Virus record (IMG/VR): IMGVR_UViG_3300046328_000056 | Span: 1 to 64,000 of that record | Direction: 5' to 3' (one strand) | Source: a virus | Length of the DNA: 64,000 nt | Shown: one piece after another, positions 55,885 through 63,127 of the stretch | Position numbering within the stretch: position 1 is the stretch's first letter | Layout: every line of letters starts with the position of its first letter | Notes under the pieces: generated by a model | What the model was told of the DNA's origin: nothing | Databases searched by the model: none | Seen by the model: only the letters and a program-made list of their open reading frames with translations | Position numbers and translations under genes: made by a program

Positions 55885-56138
55885 GCCATCGGGCCTCGGG
55901 CCATCAAGCCTTTAGTTGCCGCGCCAGTGCCGCGAATCTTGATGCCGCTGGTTTTGGTTTCAGAGTAGTTGCCTTTGCTGATGCCACCAGCAGACATGTT
56001 CATCTGATTCATGCGGGCTGCGCCGGTCTCTGTAGGCACTTCTGCCTTCAAAGCCTTACCCTTCATAGTGTGTGGCTCTGCGTAGACGCTGGCTGGACCA
56101 ACTTCTTTGCCGCCCTTTTTCATGCTGTATTTAGCCAT
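55881..56138 (-). CDS. small basic protein with Gly motif
   Basis: 85 aa, Lys/Met/Gly-rich. M-K-K-G-G-K-E-V-G-P start and G-I-K-I-R-G-T-G-A-A-T-K-G in the C-terminal half. Related in style to the RGKT-motif proteins upstream. Probably a minor virion protein. Confidence 0.65.
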   Translation of the reverse strand: MAKYSMKKGGKEVGPASVYAEPHTMKGKALKAEVPTETGAARMNQMNMSAGGISKGNYSETKTSGIKIRGTGAATKGLMARGPMA

Positions 56139-56139
56139 A

Positions 56140-56304
56140 TTAGCCTCCGCGAGCGCCGCCGCGCTGATTCATTGCACGAGCAACATTGCGGCCATACTTG
56201 CGCATGGATTCGCCTGTCACGCCACCTTTGGCCATTTTGTGCATACGCTGCTCGTGAGATTTCACTTCTTTGCTGGCAATGCGTTTAACTGCTTTCGTGT
56301 CCAT
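56140..56304 (-). CDS. very small basic protein with KGG motif
   Basis: 54 aa with SD AAGGAG. M-A-K-G-G-V-T-G-E-S-M-R-K-Y-G-R-N-V-A-R and a C-terminal Q-R-G-G-A-R-G-G. One nt separates it from the next gene. Basic enough to bind DNA; no enzyme motif. Confidence 0.65.
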   Translation of the reverse strand: MDTKAVKRIASKEVKSHEQRMHKMAKGGVTGESMRKYGRNVARAMNQRGGARGG

Positions 56305-56313
56305 ATCGACTCC

Positions 56314-56742
56314 TTATGTCGTTACAACCGTAACTGTACCAAGTTCCACAGTCAAAACCAAATTATTTGGAGTCAATGTGGCATCAAAAAATGAAGAACC
56401 TCCTACGGGATTCCACCCCCACTGGAAGATTCGACTTCCCGCCTCGTTGGTTCCTGAACCTGTTGGCCCAGTCCCACCATTCACGTTAATCTGCAACCCG
56501 CTGTTGCCTGACAAAAGATAGCTTCGATCTGGGCGGGGGTTACGCAAACCTTGGGGGTCGTCCACCGGGAACATACCCAACTGCAACTGAGGCTGGTCAG
56601 GGTCCCAACACTCTGGACATACAAGCAAGTCGTAGTTCTTGGTTTTGATGATCTCTTTGCGCAAAACCTTGAGCTTGAACCGCTGGTCGCAACGGTCGCA
56701 CTGGGCGATTGCCCATTTGCCGCTGGCGAACCTATTTCCCAT
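56314..56742 (-). CDS. zinc-ribbon virion-associated protein
   Basis: 142 aa. C-D-R-C (15-18) and C-P-E-C (42-45) form a zinc ribbon; then L-G-M-F-P-V-D-D-P-Q-G-L-R-N-P-R-P-D and a beta-rich C-terminal half. The N-terminal part is common next to head-tail genes of similar phages. Start overlaps the preceding stop by 1 nt. Confidence 0.65.
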   Translation of the reverse strand: MGNRFASGKWAIAQCDRCDQRFKLKVLRKEIIKTKNYDLLVCPECWDPDQPQLQLGMFPVDDPQGLRNPRPDRSYLLSGNSGLQINVNGGTGPTGSGTNEAGSRIFQWGWNPVGGSSFFDATLTPNNLVLTVELGTVTVVTT

Positions 56743-57197
56743 TACACAATTCTCCCTTTGGTCTTACCACGGGATGCGATACCGTCGGCTCGGCGAGAGG
56801 CGGTCATGCCGCCCTTCTTCATGCCTGTACCGGCAGCGCCCACCGGGTCTTTGGTACGGACTGCGTCGCCACCTGCGTCTTCGTATTCATCGTTGTCCTT
56901 GGCTGCGGCGGCTTCTTTGCTGGTCATTGCTTTTACACCCGCGCCAGCAGCGCCTGCGCCTGCGGCTCGACCAACCATGCGGCTTACAGCTCGATCTTCG
57001 GCCAACTCAACAGATTTTTTGGCCGCGCCTTTTGCTTTAGTTGGTGGGGCGGTGATCTTTTTAATGTCGTCCATGAGGCTGGCGTTGCCCTTCATTGAGG
57101 GCATTCCGCTCCATTTGGTGCTTTTAATGCTCGCACCAGCACCGCCGCCTTCAAGCAGTTGTTCATCCAAACCACGCCTTGAGGGGTTCTTAGCCAT
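56742..57197 (-). CDS. small virion protein with C-terminal RADGIASRGKTKG motif
   Basis: 151 aa, Lys/Ala/Gly-rich, no known domain. Ends K-K-G-G-M-T-A-S-R-R-A-D-G-I-A-S-R-G-K-T, the motif shared with four other small proteins. Adjacent to the gp4-like gene; overlaps it by 1 nt. Confidence 0.65.
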   Translation of the reverse strand: MAKNPSRRGLDEQLLEGGGAGASIKSTKWSGMPSMKGNASLMDDIKKITAPPTKAKGAAKKSVELAEDRAVSRMVGRAAGAGAAGAGVKAMTSKEAAAAKDNDEYEDAGGDAVRTKDPVGAAGTGMKKGGMTASRRADGIASRGKTKGRIV

Positions 57198-58126
57198 TAT
57201 GTACCTCCAATATATTGCTGTCTGGGCACGAACCGAATTGCGGCTTTTTCGTGGTCCTCATACGCAGCCAATTCCCAAGCCTCGTCATACTGAGCCTTCA
57301 GAAACTGTAGGCGCTCAGCGCCTTGCGGGATTTTTCCAGCCACGTAGTAAGACAAACCTGCAACCATGCAAGGGATAAAGCGGAATGGAACGTCCATTAC
57401 GTTCACACCGCCGCCAGCGTCTTGGGTGCGGCGCAGTCGCCAGTACACGAATTGGTACGGCTGCACATTGTCTGGGGTTGGCCAAACGGTCACGGCGGGC
57501 AGGTTCTGTACGGCCACGGCCACGCCAGTCAGGTGAGCTGCGGCTGTGGTGTTGTTCTGCCCACGGAAGCAATTATTGAGCGTATTGCCGTCGATATAAC
57601 CATAATTGATGGTTTCTGAGCCTATCTGCACAAAGCCCACAGCGGGCATACCAGCGGTGGAAGTCACCGTGATTGTGGTGTCAGTGGCTGAAATACCGCC
57701 ATTCAACGTGGTAATCGGGGCCGCAGTCTGGCCATCCAGACGCTGTACCCACACCTGAATTGGGCGGGCCTGTTGAAGCTTGTTGGGCAGGGTAGCGTAG
57801 GTGGAGACACTGATGCGTGTGATGGTCAGGTCGGCCTGAGTAGCGACGTTGTTGGCTTGTGTGCGGATGACGTGCTCCAGCAAGTCCACGGTGTCATTGG
57901 GCAGGGCATAGGTGTTCTGGCCCGGAACCAAATCAATGACCCCGGTCTCAATCGTCCACATGTTGATGCCACGGTTGGCCCACTCAGCGAACATGATGTT
58001 GAGGCTACGGCGAGCCGTGCGCAGGTCGTAACCCGTGCGCAGTTCACCCCCAGCGCGTTCAAACGCCTCCTCGACTAAGTCGGTCAGGTCGAGGTTAAAT
58101 GATGTGGAGCCGGAAGTAACTGCCAT
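57197..58126 (-). CDS. P22 gp4-like head-tail connector / tail accessory factor
   Basis: 309 aa. D-L-V-E-E-A-F-E-R-A-G-G-E-L-R-T-G-Y-D-L, then R-S-L-N-I-M-F-A-E-W-A-N-R-G-I-N-M-W is a strong signature of the gp4-like family that binds the portal ring. An Ig-like or beta insert (about 135-200) carries the fibre-type stretch. Followed by RGKT-motif genes. Confidence 0.8.
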   Translation of the reverse strand: MAVTSGSTSFNLDLTDLVEEAFERAGGELRTGYDLRTARRSLNIMFAEWANRGINMWTIETGVIDLVPGQNTYALPNDTVDLLEHVIRTQANNVATQADLTITRISVSTYATLPNKLQQARPIQVWVQRLDGQTAAPITTLNGGISATDTTITVTSTAGMPAVGFVQIGSETINYGYIDGNTLNNCFRGQNNTTAAAHLTGVAVAVQNLPAVTVWPTPDNVQPYQFVYWRLRRTQDAGGGVNVMDVPFRFIPCMVAGLSYYVAGKIPQGAERLQFLKAQYDEAWELAAYEDHEKAAIRFVPRQQYIGGT

Positions 58127-58127
58127 A

Positions 58128-58406
58128 TTAAATCAACTTTCCACGGGTTTTGCCGCGAGATGCTACACCGTCGGCGGATTTTATATACCCACCACGCTTA
58201 GCCGTTACAGGCTGTTCATCGGATTCTGTAGAACTTATTTTTTCTGGAAGCTTGCCGGGAATAAGTTTGGGTATGTAGCGTGAACCACCATAAGTTGTAT
58301 CCATGCGGTTGCTCGCAGCGTTAGCTTTACTAATGCTGTCGTATTCTTTATTACGCACCCAGTTTTGAGACTTTATATCCCAAACACCAAACTTATTATC
58401 CGCCAT
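58128..58406 (-). CDS. small protein with C-terminal SADGVASRGKTRG motif
   Basis: 92 aa. N-terminal half W-D-I-K-S-Q-N-W-V-R-N-K-E-Y and S-K-A-N-A-A-S-N-R-M-D. Ends G-G-Y-I-K-S-A-D-G-V-A-S-R-G-K-T. Not recognised otherwise. Confidence 0.65.
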   Translation of the reverse strand: MADNKFGVWDIKSQNWVRNKEYDSISKANAASNRMDTTYGGSRYIPKLIPGKLPEKISSTESDEQPVTAKRGGYIKSADGVASRGKTRGKLI

Positions 58407-58639
58407 TATCTAAACCCTGCCGTTTTCTTTGCGATGTTTTTGGGTTGCGCCACAAACTGCTTACCCGCTGCCTTACCTTTGCGCTTGGCTTTGGTTGTGG
58501 CTGCGTACTCGGCGGAAGACAAAGACTTAATGGCCGCTTCAGGGAGATACCTCTCACCTGTTTTTGACGAAGGCTTCCCCGACTTGGTACGCCATTTCTG
58601 GTCGCCCCAATTTTTAAGGGAAGTCTGCGGTGCTTTCAA
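58406..58639 (-). CDS. small basic protein, TTG start (DUF5872-like)
   Basis: 77 aa. S-L-K-N-W-G-D-Q-K-W-R-T-K-S-G-K-P-S-S-K and G-E-R-Y-L-P-E-A-A-I match a family of small basic phage and virus proteins (DUF5872, name from memory). TTG start inside the previous stop context (GATTGA), SD GGAGG. Confidence 0.65.
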   Translation of the reverse strand: MKAPQTSLKNWGDQKWRTKSGKPSSKTGERYLPEAAIKSLSSAEYAATTKAKRKGKAAGKQFVAQPKNIAKKTAGFR

Positions 58640-58911
58640 TCTCTGTAACCTCCACCAGCAGCTTTGTATTTCTTGGCTACAAGCTGCGCCTTACGTGCTG
58701 ACCACTGGCCAGCTCCAGTACCGTGAGTCGCCGCCGCCTTAACCTGAGACACAATCCGCTTGCGCAGACTTGGCTTGGTGTAATTGCCAGCGGCGTTCAC
58801 GCCACCACCTTCCGCATACTCAGTAAAGTCGGTGTCGTCCCTACGAGCCTTGCGCTTGGCCCCGGGCATTTTCTTGGGGTTGATAGCCCCCATGCCACGG
58901 GATGCCATCAT
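58636..58911 (-). CDS. small basic protein
   Basis: 91 aa, very basic. K-K-M-P-G-A-K-R-K-A-R-R-D-D, a Y-A-E-G-G-G-V-N-A-A-G-N-Y-T-K-P segment, and a C-terminal A-A-G-G-G-Y. Looks like a DNA-interacting virion protein; unrecognised family. Confidence 0.6.
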   Translation of the reverse strand: MMASRGMGAINPKKMPGAKRKARRDDTDFTEYAEGGGVNAAGNYTKPSLRKRIVSQVKAAATHGTGAGQWSARKAQLVAKKYKAAGGGYRD

Positions 58912-59141
58912 TGGATGATCGTCCCACGAGTTTTACCGCGCTGGGCAATACCGTCTGCACGGCTGGAAGCGGAACCACCAGAAGCCATCTTCTTGGCGGG
59001 CTTCACAGGCTTGCCGTCAACACGAATGTCTTGGCCGGGTTGCTCGGGCATACCGGGCTCACCCTTTTTGAACTTGCGTCCAGCGGATGCGCCATCAATG
59101 TCTTTTGGTGCTTCTTTGTTCTTTTCCAGTTCGTAGTCCAT
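58908..59141 (-). CDS. small protein with C-terminal RADGIAQRGKTRG motif
   Basis: 77 aa, charged, with SD GAGGTGA. Ends A-S-G-G-S-A-S-S-R-A-D-G-I-A-Q-R-G-K-T. The rest is Glu/Lys/Pro-rich and probably disordered. Confidence 0.65.
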   Translation of the reverse strand: MDYELEKNKEAPKDIDGASAGRKFKKGEPGMPEQPGQDIRVDGKPVKPAKKMASGGSASSRADGIAQRGKTRGTIIQ

Positions 59142-59149
59142 GATTCACC

Positions 59150-59821
59150 TCAATACATTTTGCAGTTGGTTTTACCGCGAGACGCAATACCGTCGGCGCG
59201 TTTGGAAGCAGTCATACCGCCAGAAGCCATCTTCTTGGTTGCGCCGCCTTTTTTGTACGAAGAACCAAGAGCGGCTCGCATACGCTTACCCAGCAACCCG
59301 CTGTCCGCATCATCTTCGGATGTTTTGGTTGGGGTTTTTTCGACCATCTTCCCGCTGAGACTGCGGTAGTACTCTTTTTTCGCTGTACTTGCTGGGGCCA
59401 AATCGGGCTTTGCAGCGGGCGCTGGAGCGTTACGGCCTTCATTGCTGTAGTCAGAGTTTTTGGCCACAGCAGGACGACCACGGCTCATACCGGCTTCCAA
59501 ATTAACGCGAGAAGGATCGCCACGGGGGGCTGTCTTAGCGGTCGTAGAAGTGCGAGGAGCCGTGGCTGTTTTAGGGGCCGCAGGCGTTGCCTTTTCAGGC
59601 ATGACAACGTCGGCCTCAGTAATGGGTTTACTGTCGCCATCGGACTTTTTCATGCTGCGCTTGATGGTGTCTTCAGGAGACTCCAAACGAGTCTCGGTGG
59701 ACTCTGGACGCGCTGCACGGGTGGGGTTTGAATCCTCGCCCTTGTCCTTGTCTTTGGACGCCATATACGCTGCGCCCGCAAGAGCAGCAAGACCCGCTAA
59801 TCTGCCTAGTTTCTTCGCCAT
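59150..59821 (-). CDS. protein with disordered middle and C-terminal RADGIASRGKT motif
   Basis: 223 aa. N-terminus L-A-G-L-A-A-L-A-G-A-A-Y-M-A-S-K (short hydrophobic segment), a long disordered Lys/Ala/Pro/Thr stretch, and the end A-S-G-G-M-T-A-S-K-R-A-D-G-I-A-S-R-G-K-T. The largest member of the motif group. SD AAGGAG. Confidence 0.65.
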   Translation of the reverse strand: MAKKLGRLAGLAALAGAAYMASKDKDKGEDSNPTRAARPESTETRLESPEDTIKRSMKKSDGDSKPITEADVVMPEKATPAAPKTATAPRTSTTAKTAPRGDPSRVNLEAGMSRGRPAVAKNSDYSNEGRNAPAPAAKPDLAPASTAKKEYYRSLSGKMVEKTPTKTSEDDADSGLLGKRMRAALGSSYKKGGATKKMASGGMTASKRADGIASRGKTNCKMY

Positions 59822-59836
59822 GACCGGCTCCTTAAA

Positions 59837-60319
59837 TCAGCACTTGCCGCCGTTCTTCATGCCTTTGTTACCGGGCATGACAATCATTTTGCCTTTGGTT
59901 TTGCCTTTGGCAGCAACACCGTCGCGGCTAGGAGCTGCGGTTTTAACTGCGCCCATCTTGCTGGCAGTCATGCCGCCTTTGGCCATTTTCTTAACTTTCA
60001 TTTCGGACTCCTCGTGTTTAATCATAGATGCAGGTGCGCCCTTCTTTTTCATGAAGGACACTTCTTTTTTAACCATTGCTTTTGACTCAGCCATCTCGCC
60101 TCCTTTTGCGAACAATTCGTTCTTACCTTGATTGGTTTTGGGCTTGTTGATTGCTTGTGCATCCGCACGGCTGCCCGAACCCTTACCAAATTTCATGCCT
60201 TTACTGGCTTCGCTGAAGTCCTTGCCAACGGCTTTAGGCACTCCAACTTTCTTTGCAAACGCTGGGTTATGCGCCACAGCATCCATGAATTTCTTTTGTT
60301 TAAGACTTGTCGCTGGCAT
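59837..60319 (-). CDS. small basic protein with modified RGKT motif
   Basis: 160 aa from the ATG that overlaps the previous stop. A-K-G-G-M-T-A-S-K-M-G precedes P-S-R-D-G-V-A-A-K-G-K-T-K-G, so the shared motif is split by an 8-residue insert. Several K-K-M and G-K-G segments; ends N-G-G-K-C. Confidence 0.65.
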   Translation of the reverse strand: MPATSLKQKKFMDAVAHNPAFAKKVGVPKAVGKDFSEASKGMKFGKGSGSRADAQAINKPKTNQGKNELFAKGGEMAESKAMVKKEVSFMKKKGAPASMIKHEESEMKVKKMAKGGMTASKMGAVKTAAPSRDGVAAKGKTKGKMIVMPGNKGMKNGGKC

Positions 60320-60558
60320 CACTTCCCCGCTGAAAGAAGGCGGTCAATCTTTTCTTCAAGCTTGTTGAAGCGTTGGTCAATGTGGTCAGTAACCCTTGCA
60401 ACTTCTGCTTTAGTAGCTGTATCACGGGCAATCTCCTCGCGTGTGATGTTTAAGAGCCGCTCAAGACGTTTGACATCCTCGAATCTCTCGCGGATGAAGA
60501 ACCACACTGCGCCCATGACAAGCGACAGTGCGCCAGACCAAATGGTGTTGATGTCCAT
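60319..60558 (-). CDS. small membrane protein with coiled coil
   Basis: 79 aa. One membrane segment (I-W-S-G-A-L-S-L-V-M-G-A-V-W-F-F-I) then an E/R/K coiled coil. An additional holin- or spanin-like candidate, but far from the lysis cassette. Function unknown. Confidence 0.65.
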   Translation of the reverse strand: MDINTIWSGALSLVMGAVWFFIRERFEDVKRLERLLNITREEIARDTATKAEVARVTDHIDQRFNKLEEKIDRLLSAGK

Positions 60559-60559
60559 G

Positions 60560-60814
60560 TCAGCATTTCCACCGAGCCAAGGAAGCCGCCTTGCGGGTGG
60601 GCTTGCCTTTTTCGTCTTTCATCGGGCCGGGCATACCAGACATACGAGCGCAGAATGACTTCTTACGGGGGCCACCTTCGGGCTGTGGAGCCTTCAGGTT
60701 ACTGCCCGTTGCTGCGTTGTACTTGGCACGACCTTTGGCGGTCAAACCTGCTCCTTTGGAGACGGGCAGCTTTTCGCCACGGCCAACTGCAAGAGAGGGA
60801 TTTTTCTTAGCCAT
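60560..60814 (-). CDS. small basic protein (DUF6321-like)
   Basis: 84 aa. G-A-G-L-T-A-K-G-R-A-K-Y-N-A-A-T-G-S-N-L and K-S-F-C-A-R-M-S-G-M-P-G-P match a family of small basic phage and large-virus proteins (DUF6321, name from memory). Probably in the virion. Overlaps the upstream gene by 8 nt. Confidence 0.7.
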   Translation of the reverse strand: MAKKNPSLAVGRGEKLPVSKGAGLTAKGRAKYNAATGSNLKAPQPEGGPRKKSFCARMSGMPGPMKDEKGKPTRKAASLARWKC

Positions 60815-61292
60815 AGTACACCATCGCAGTCACGCTAGGGCCGCAGCCAAAGAAGATTCCACCCGGGCAAAGAATGCCTTGGCCGGGGATTAGTACAGAC
60901 AACCCAACGGTGCTGTAAGTGTCCAACTCCATGTAAATACCGGGGTAGATATTCACGTCGCCAGAAGTAGAAACAGAGTTTGCGGTTGTCACGCTGAAAC
61001 TATTAGCGCCAATGTACGTGATGTCGTACATGCCGTCACGACTTGTGCCAGTAAGAAAATCAACAAACACCCGTTGCCCATTTGTCAAACCGTGCGCAGT
61101 GATGGTGATTGTGGCGGTAGTGCCTGTTTGACTGTAAGTACCGGACTTAACAGTTGTAGGGTTGCACGCTGCCACATTACGTAGGGAAGACGTACCAGAC
61201 GTAACCACGCACCCCTTGAGTCGGTATGGCAACGGTGTTACAAGCACGCCAGAGCTTTTTATGTATGCTGATTTGACATCGGTTTGCATCAT
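60807..61292 (-). CDS. virion protein with Ig-like insert, paralogue of the next
   Basis: 161 aa. M-Q-T-D-V-K-S-A-Y, then R-L-K-G-C-V-V-T-S-G-T-S, a beta-rich insert (T-I-T-I-T-A-H-G-L-T-N-G-Q-R-V-F-V), and I-P-G-Q-G-I-L end. Similar start, order and end to the 61304 gene product. Likely head surface decoration. Confidence 0.65.
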   Translation of the reverse strand: MMQTDVKSAYIKSSGVLVTPLPYRLKGCVVTSGTSSLRNVAACNPTTVKSGTYSQTGTTATITITAHGLTNGQRVFVDFLTGTSRDGMYDITYIGANSFSVTTANSVSTSGDVNIYPGIYMELDTYSTVGLSVLIPGQGILCPGGIFFGCGPSVTAMVYYG

Positions 61293-61303
61293 GACTTGGC
61301 CCC

Positions 61304-61798
61304 TTATCCGTAAAAGATAGTGGATGTTACAGATGCTGACGGCAGAAAAACGTAAATGCCGTTGGTCGCCAACACGCCCTCGCCGGGGATCAACGTATAA
61401 AACGACGTGCCGGTAGAACAGTCAATTTCTGTCAGCAAGTCCATATACACAGTCACAGTCCCGCTTGTAGTCAAAGTGCCTGTAGTTACTGTGAAAGTGG
61501 TGCTGGTTGGCACGGTTTGCACAAGGTAGGTATCCGCTACCAAAGTACCCGTACCTGTGACCAAAACCACTCGGCTTACGCCAGCAGTCAGTCTTGAAGT
61601 GGAAGGAACTGTAACCGTACACACGGTTGTCCCGGGGATGTTGTACGTGCCTGAAACCGGCAAGTTATCAACGATAGACGTGTTGAGCGTCACTGATGTA
61701 GACGGGGATACCACCACACCTTTGAGGCGCGTACGGTAAGGTACAGCAACACCGGAAACAGTGTTGTGGTACGACTTTACATCGGTTTGCATTCCCAT
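61304..61798 (-). CDS. virion protein with Ig-like insert, paralogue of the previous
   Basis: 164 aa. M-Q-T-D-V-K-S-Y-H, R-L-K-G-V-V-V-S-P-S-T-S, another beta insert, and I-P-G-E-G-V-L-A-T. SD AGGAG lies within one arm of a perfect 10-bp inverted repeat (61799-61848) that may control translation. Confidence 0.65.
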   Translation of the reverse strand: MGMQTDVKSYHNTVSGVAVPYRTRLKGVVVSPSTSVTLNTSIVDNLPVSGTYNIPGTTVCTVTVPSTSRLTAGVSRVVLVTGTGTLVADTYLVQTVPTSTTFTVTTGTLTTSGTVTVYMDLLTEIDCSTGTSFYTLIPGEGVLATNGIYVFLPSASVTSTIFYG

Positions 61799-61848
61799 AA
61801 TTGATCTCCTAGTTCAAAAACTGGGGGCCGAAGCCCCCGAGATCAATT
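61799..61848 (-). promoter_or_regulatory. inverted repeat enclosing the terminator and covering an SD
   Basis: AATTGATCTC (61799-61808) pairs with GAGATCAATT (61839-61848). In the leftward RNA the arm nearest 61799 contains the SD of the 61304 gene and the other arm overlaps the stop codon of the 61847 gene. The terminator hairpin lies in the loop. Confidence 0.7.
61823..61838 (-). terminator. rho-independent terminator after the 61847 gene
   Basis: GGGGGC-TTCG-GCCCCC on the leftward strand followed by AGTTTTTG. Confidence 0.85.
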
Positions 61849-62347
61849 AGACGTTTTGCTGGCCAACCAGAGGATCAGTCACAAAGTACAGGATTGTGCC
61901 TGTAATAGCGCCGCCAGTGGCTGCATCGCCAGTAGTTGCACCACCAGTCAAGGTGACCATTTGAGTTGTTGACATAGCCACGCCCAGATCGTCGCCAGCG
62001 GTAGCAGAAGCGAAGTTGAACACTTGCTTGCCTGCGTCGGCATCAGCGGCGCTCAACAGGCCGTTGGGGTCGGAAACTGCGGTGTTGGTGTAGCCAATCC
62101 AGCCCATATCAAACGTGGGGGTTGTGCCACCTGTGCCAGCGGCGTTGGCTTGAATTTCGACGACCACTGCGCCAGCGGGGAGCACAACAGGAACGGTGCT
62201 GCCAGAGGCAATTTTTACAGTGGTGGAGTCAGCGGCGGCTGGGTTAATGTAGAACTGAGCGGCCATCAAGCCGGAGCCACAGTAAGCGGTGCGAGTTTGA
62301 TCGCCACCACCAGAACGCCAAATACTTTGGGTAGTTGAGAGTGCCAT
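61847..62347 (-). CDS. head structural protein, possibly decoration
   Basis: 166 aa, Gly/Ala/Thr-rich beta protein (A-G-A-V-V-V-E-I-Q-A-N). It has its own strong promoter (62438-62465), a leader stem-loop and its own terminator, which suggests a highly expressed virion protein such as a capsid decoration. SD AAGGA. Confidence 0.65.
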   Translation of the reverse strand: MALSTTQSIWRSGGGDQTRTAYCGSGLMAAQFYINPAAADSTTVKIASGSTVPVVLPAGAVVVEIQANAAGTGGTTPTFDMGWIGYTNTAVSDPNGLLSAADADAGKQVFNFASATAGDDLGVAMSTTQMVTLTGGATTGDAATGGAITGTILYFVTDPLVGQQNV

Positions 62348-62372
62348 TTAATTGTCCTTACGTACAAGATCA

Positions 62373-62415
62373 GCGCATCAATCGGTACGTCGTCTGCCGG
62401 GTCAGTTTGATGCGC
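62373..62415 (-). promoter_or_regulatory. leader stem-loop
   Basis: GCGCATCAA and TTGATGCGC (9-bp perfect arms) around a 25-nt loop in the 5' leader of the 61847 gene. Could stabilise the mRNA as leader hairpins do in other phage late messages. Confidence 0.6.
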
Positions 62416-62437
62416 CGGGTTACCCCGGGCTAGGTGC

Positions 62438-62465
62438 AATATACACCATTTTCAATCGGAGTCAA
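62438..62465 (-). promoter_or_regulatory. late-region promoter for the 61847 gene
   Basis: On the leftward strand TTGACT (62465-62460), 16-bp spacer, TATATT (62443-62438). The -35 overlaps the last codons of the HNH gene. Confidence 0.75.
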
Positions 62466-63036
62466 GCAGCTTATTGGACTTTTTTAAGTTTTCCCCCTGA
62501 GTGATGACCCGTAGATTCCACGGCACATGCAAGCCGCAAACAAAATCAGATCGCAAAGGGATGATGTGATCTACAACGTATTGCTCGCCAGTGGTTTTTG
62601 TGAGGGTAATGGCAGCTTGATACATCTGCCGTATTTCAGTTTTTTGTCTGCGGGAGAGCCACGGTGGGGTGGCTTCACGGTGTTTGCGTCGGCGAGCTTT
62701 TGTATCCGCACGAATTTTAAGGACGTTGTTTGCTTTCCATACGTTGCGATATTCTCGTTTTACATGGTCTGGGCGGGTAGCCGCTGCCTGCTTTACCTTT
62801 TCATGGTTCTCAAGATACCACTCGTTTTTTCGGTCTTTAACTTCTTCCCGCCGGTTGTACTCACGGAAGTACTCAGCACGGGCCTCGTTTCCTTTTTCCC
62901 ATTCAGCCTTCAAGCATTCAACGCACGCCCCCTTTGTTTTACGCAGCGCGATATGCCCATACTTGCATGGTTCGCCTGTGAAATAGTGCTTAGCCCCCGT
63001 GGACTTAGCCTCTGCTCTGGTTTTTGGGTACTCCAT
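62452..63036 (-). CDS. HNH endonuclease inserted in the head operon
   Basis: 194 aa. Zinc-type C-K-Y-G-H and C-V-E-C near the start, a basic helical middle, and a C-terminal HNH core V-V-D-H-I-I-P-L-R-S and G-L-H-V-P-W-N-L-R-V-I with N-L-K-K-S-N. A different HNH subtype from the two YGGRGI-type enzymes. SD AGGAG. Likely a free-standing homing nuclease. Confidence 0.85.
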   Translation of the reverse strand: MEYPKTRAEAKSTGAKHYFTGEPCKYGHIALRKTKGACVECLKAEWEKGNEARAEYFREYNRREEVKDRKNEWYLENHEKVKQAAATRPDHVKREYRNVWKANNVLKIRADTKARRRKHREATPPWLSRRQKTEIRQMYQAAITLTKTTGEQYVVDHIIPLRSDFVCGLHVPWNLRVITQGENLKKSNKLLDSD

Positions 63037-63065
63037 TTTGTTCTCCTGCGACTTAGTTACAGGTA

Positions 63066-63074
63066 ATCATAGCA
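63066..63074 (-). promoter_or_regulatory. possible extended -10 promoter for the HNH gene
   Basis: TG-C-TATGAT on the leftward strand, 30 nt before the ATG and just after the capsid terminator. No -35 seen. Confidence 0.4.
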
Positions 63075-63082
63075 TAAAAGAA

Positions 63083-63100
63083 AGGGGGCCGAAGCCCCCT
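63083..63100 (-). terminator. terminator after the major capsid gene
   Basis: AGGGGGC-TTCG-GCCCCCT on the leftward strand followed by TTCTTTT. Separates the capsid transcript from the HNH gene. Confidence 0.85.
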
Positions 63101-63127
63101 GTTCCAAGTACAAAACTTAGTACTTTA

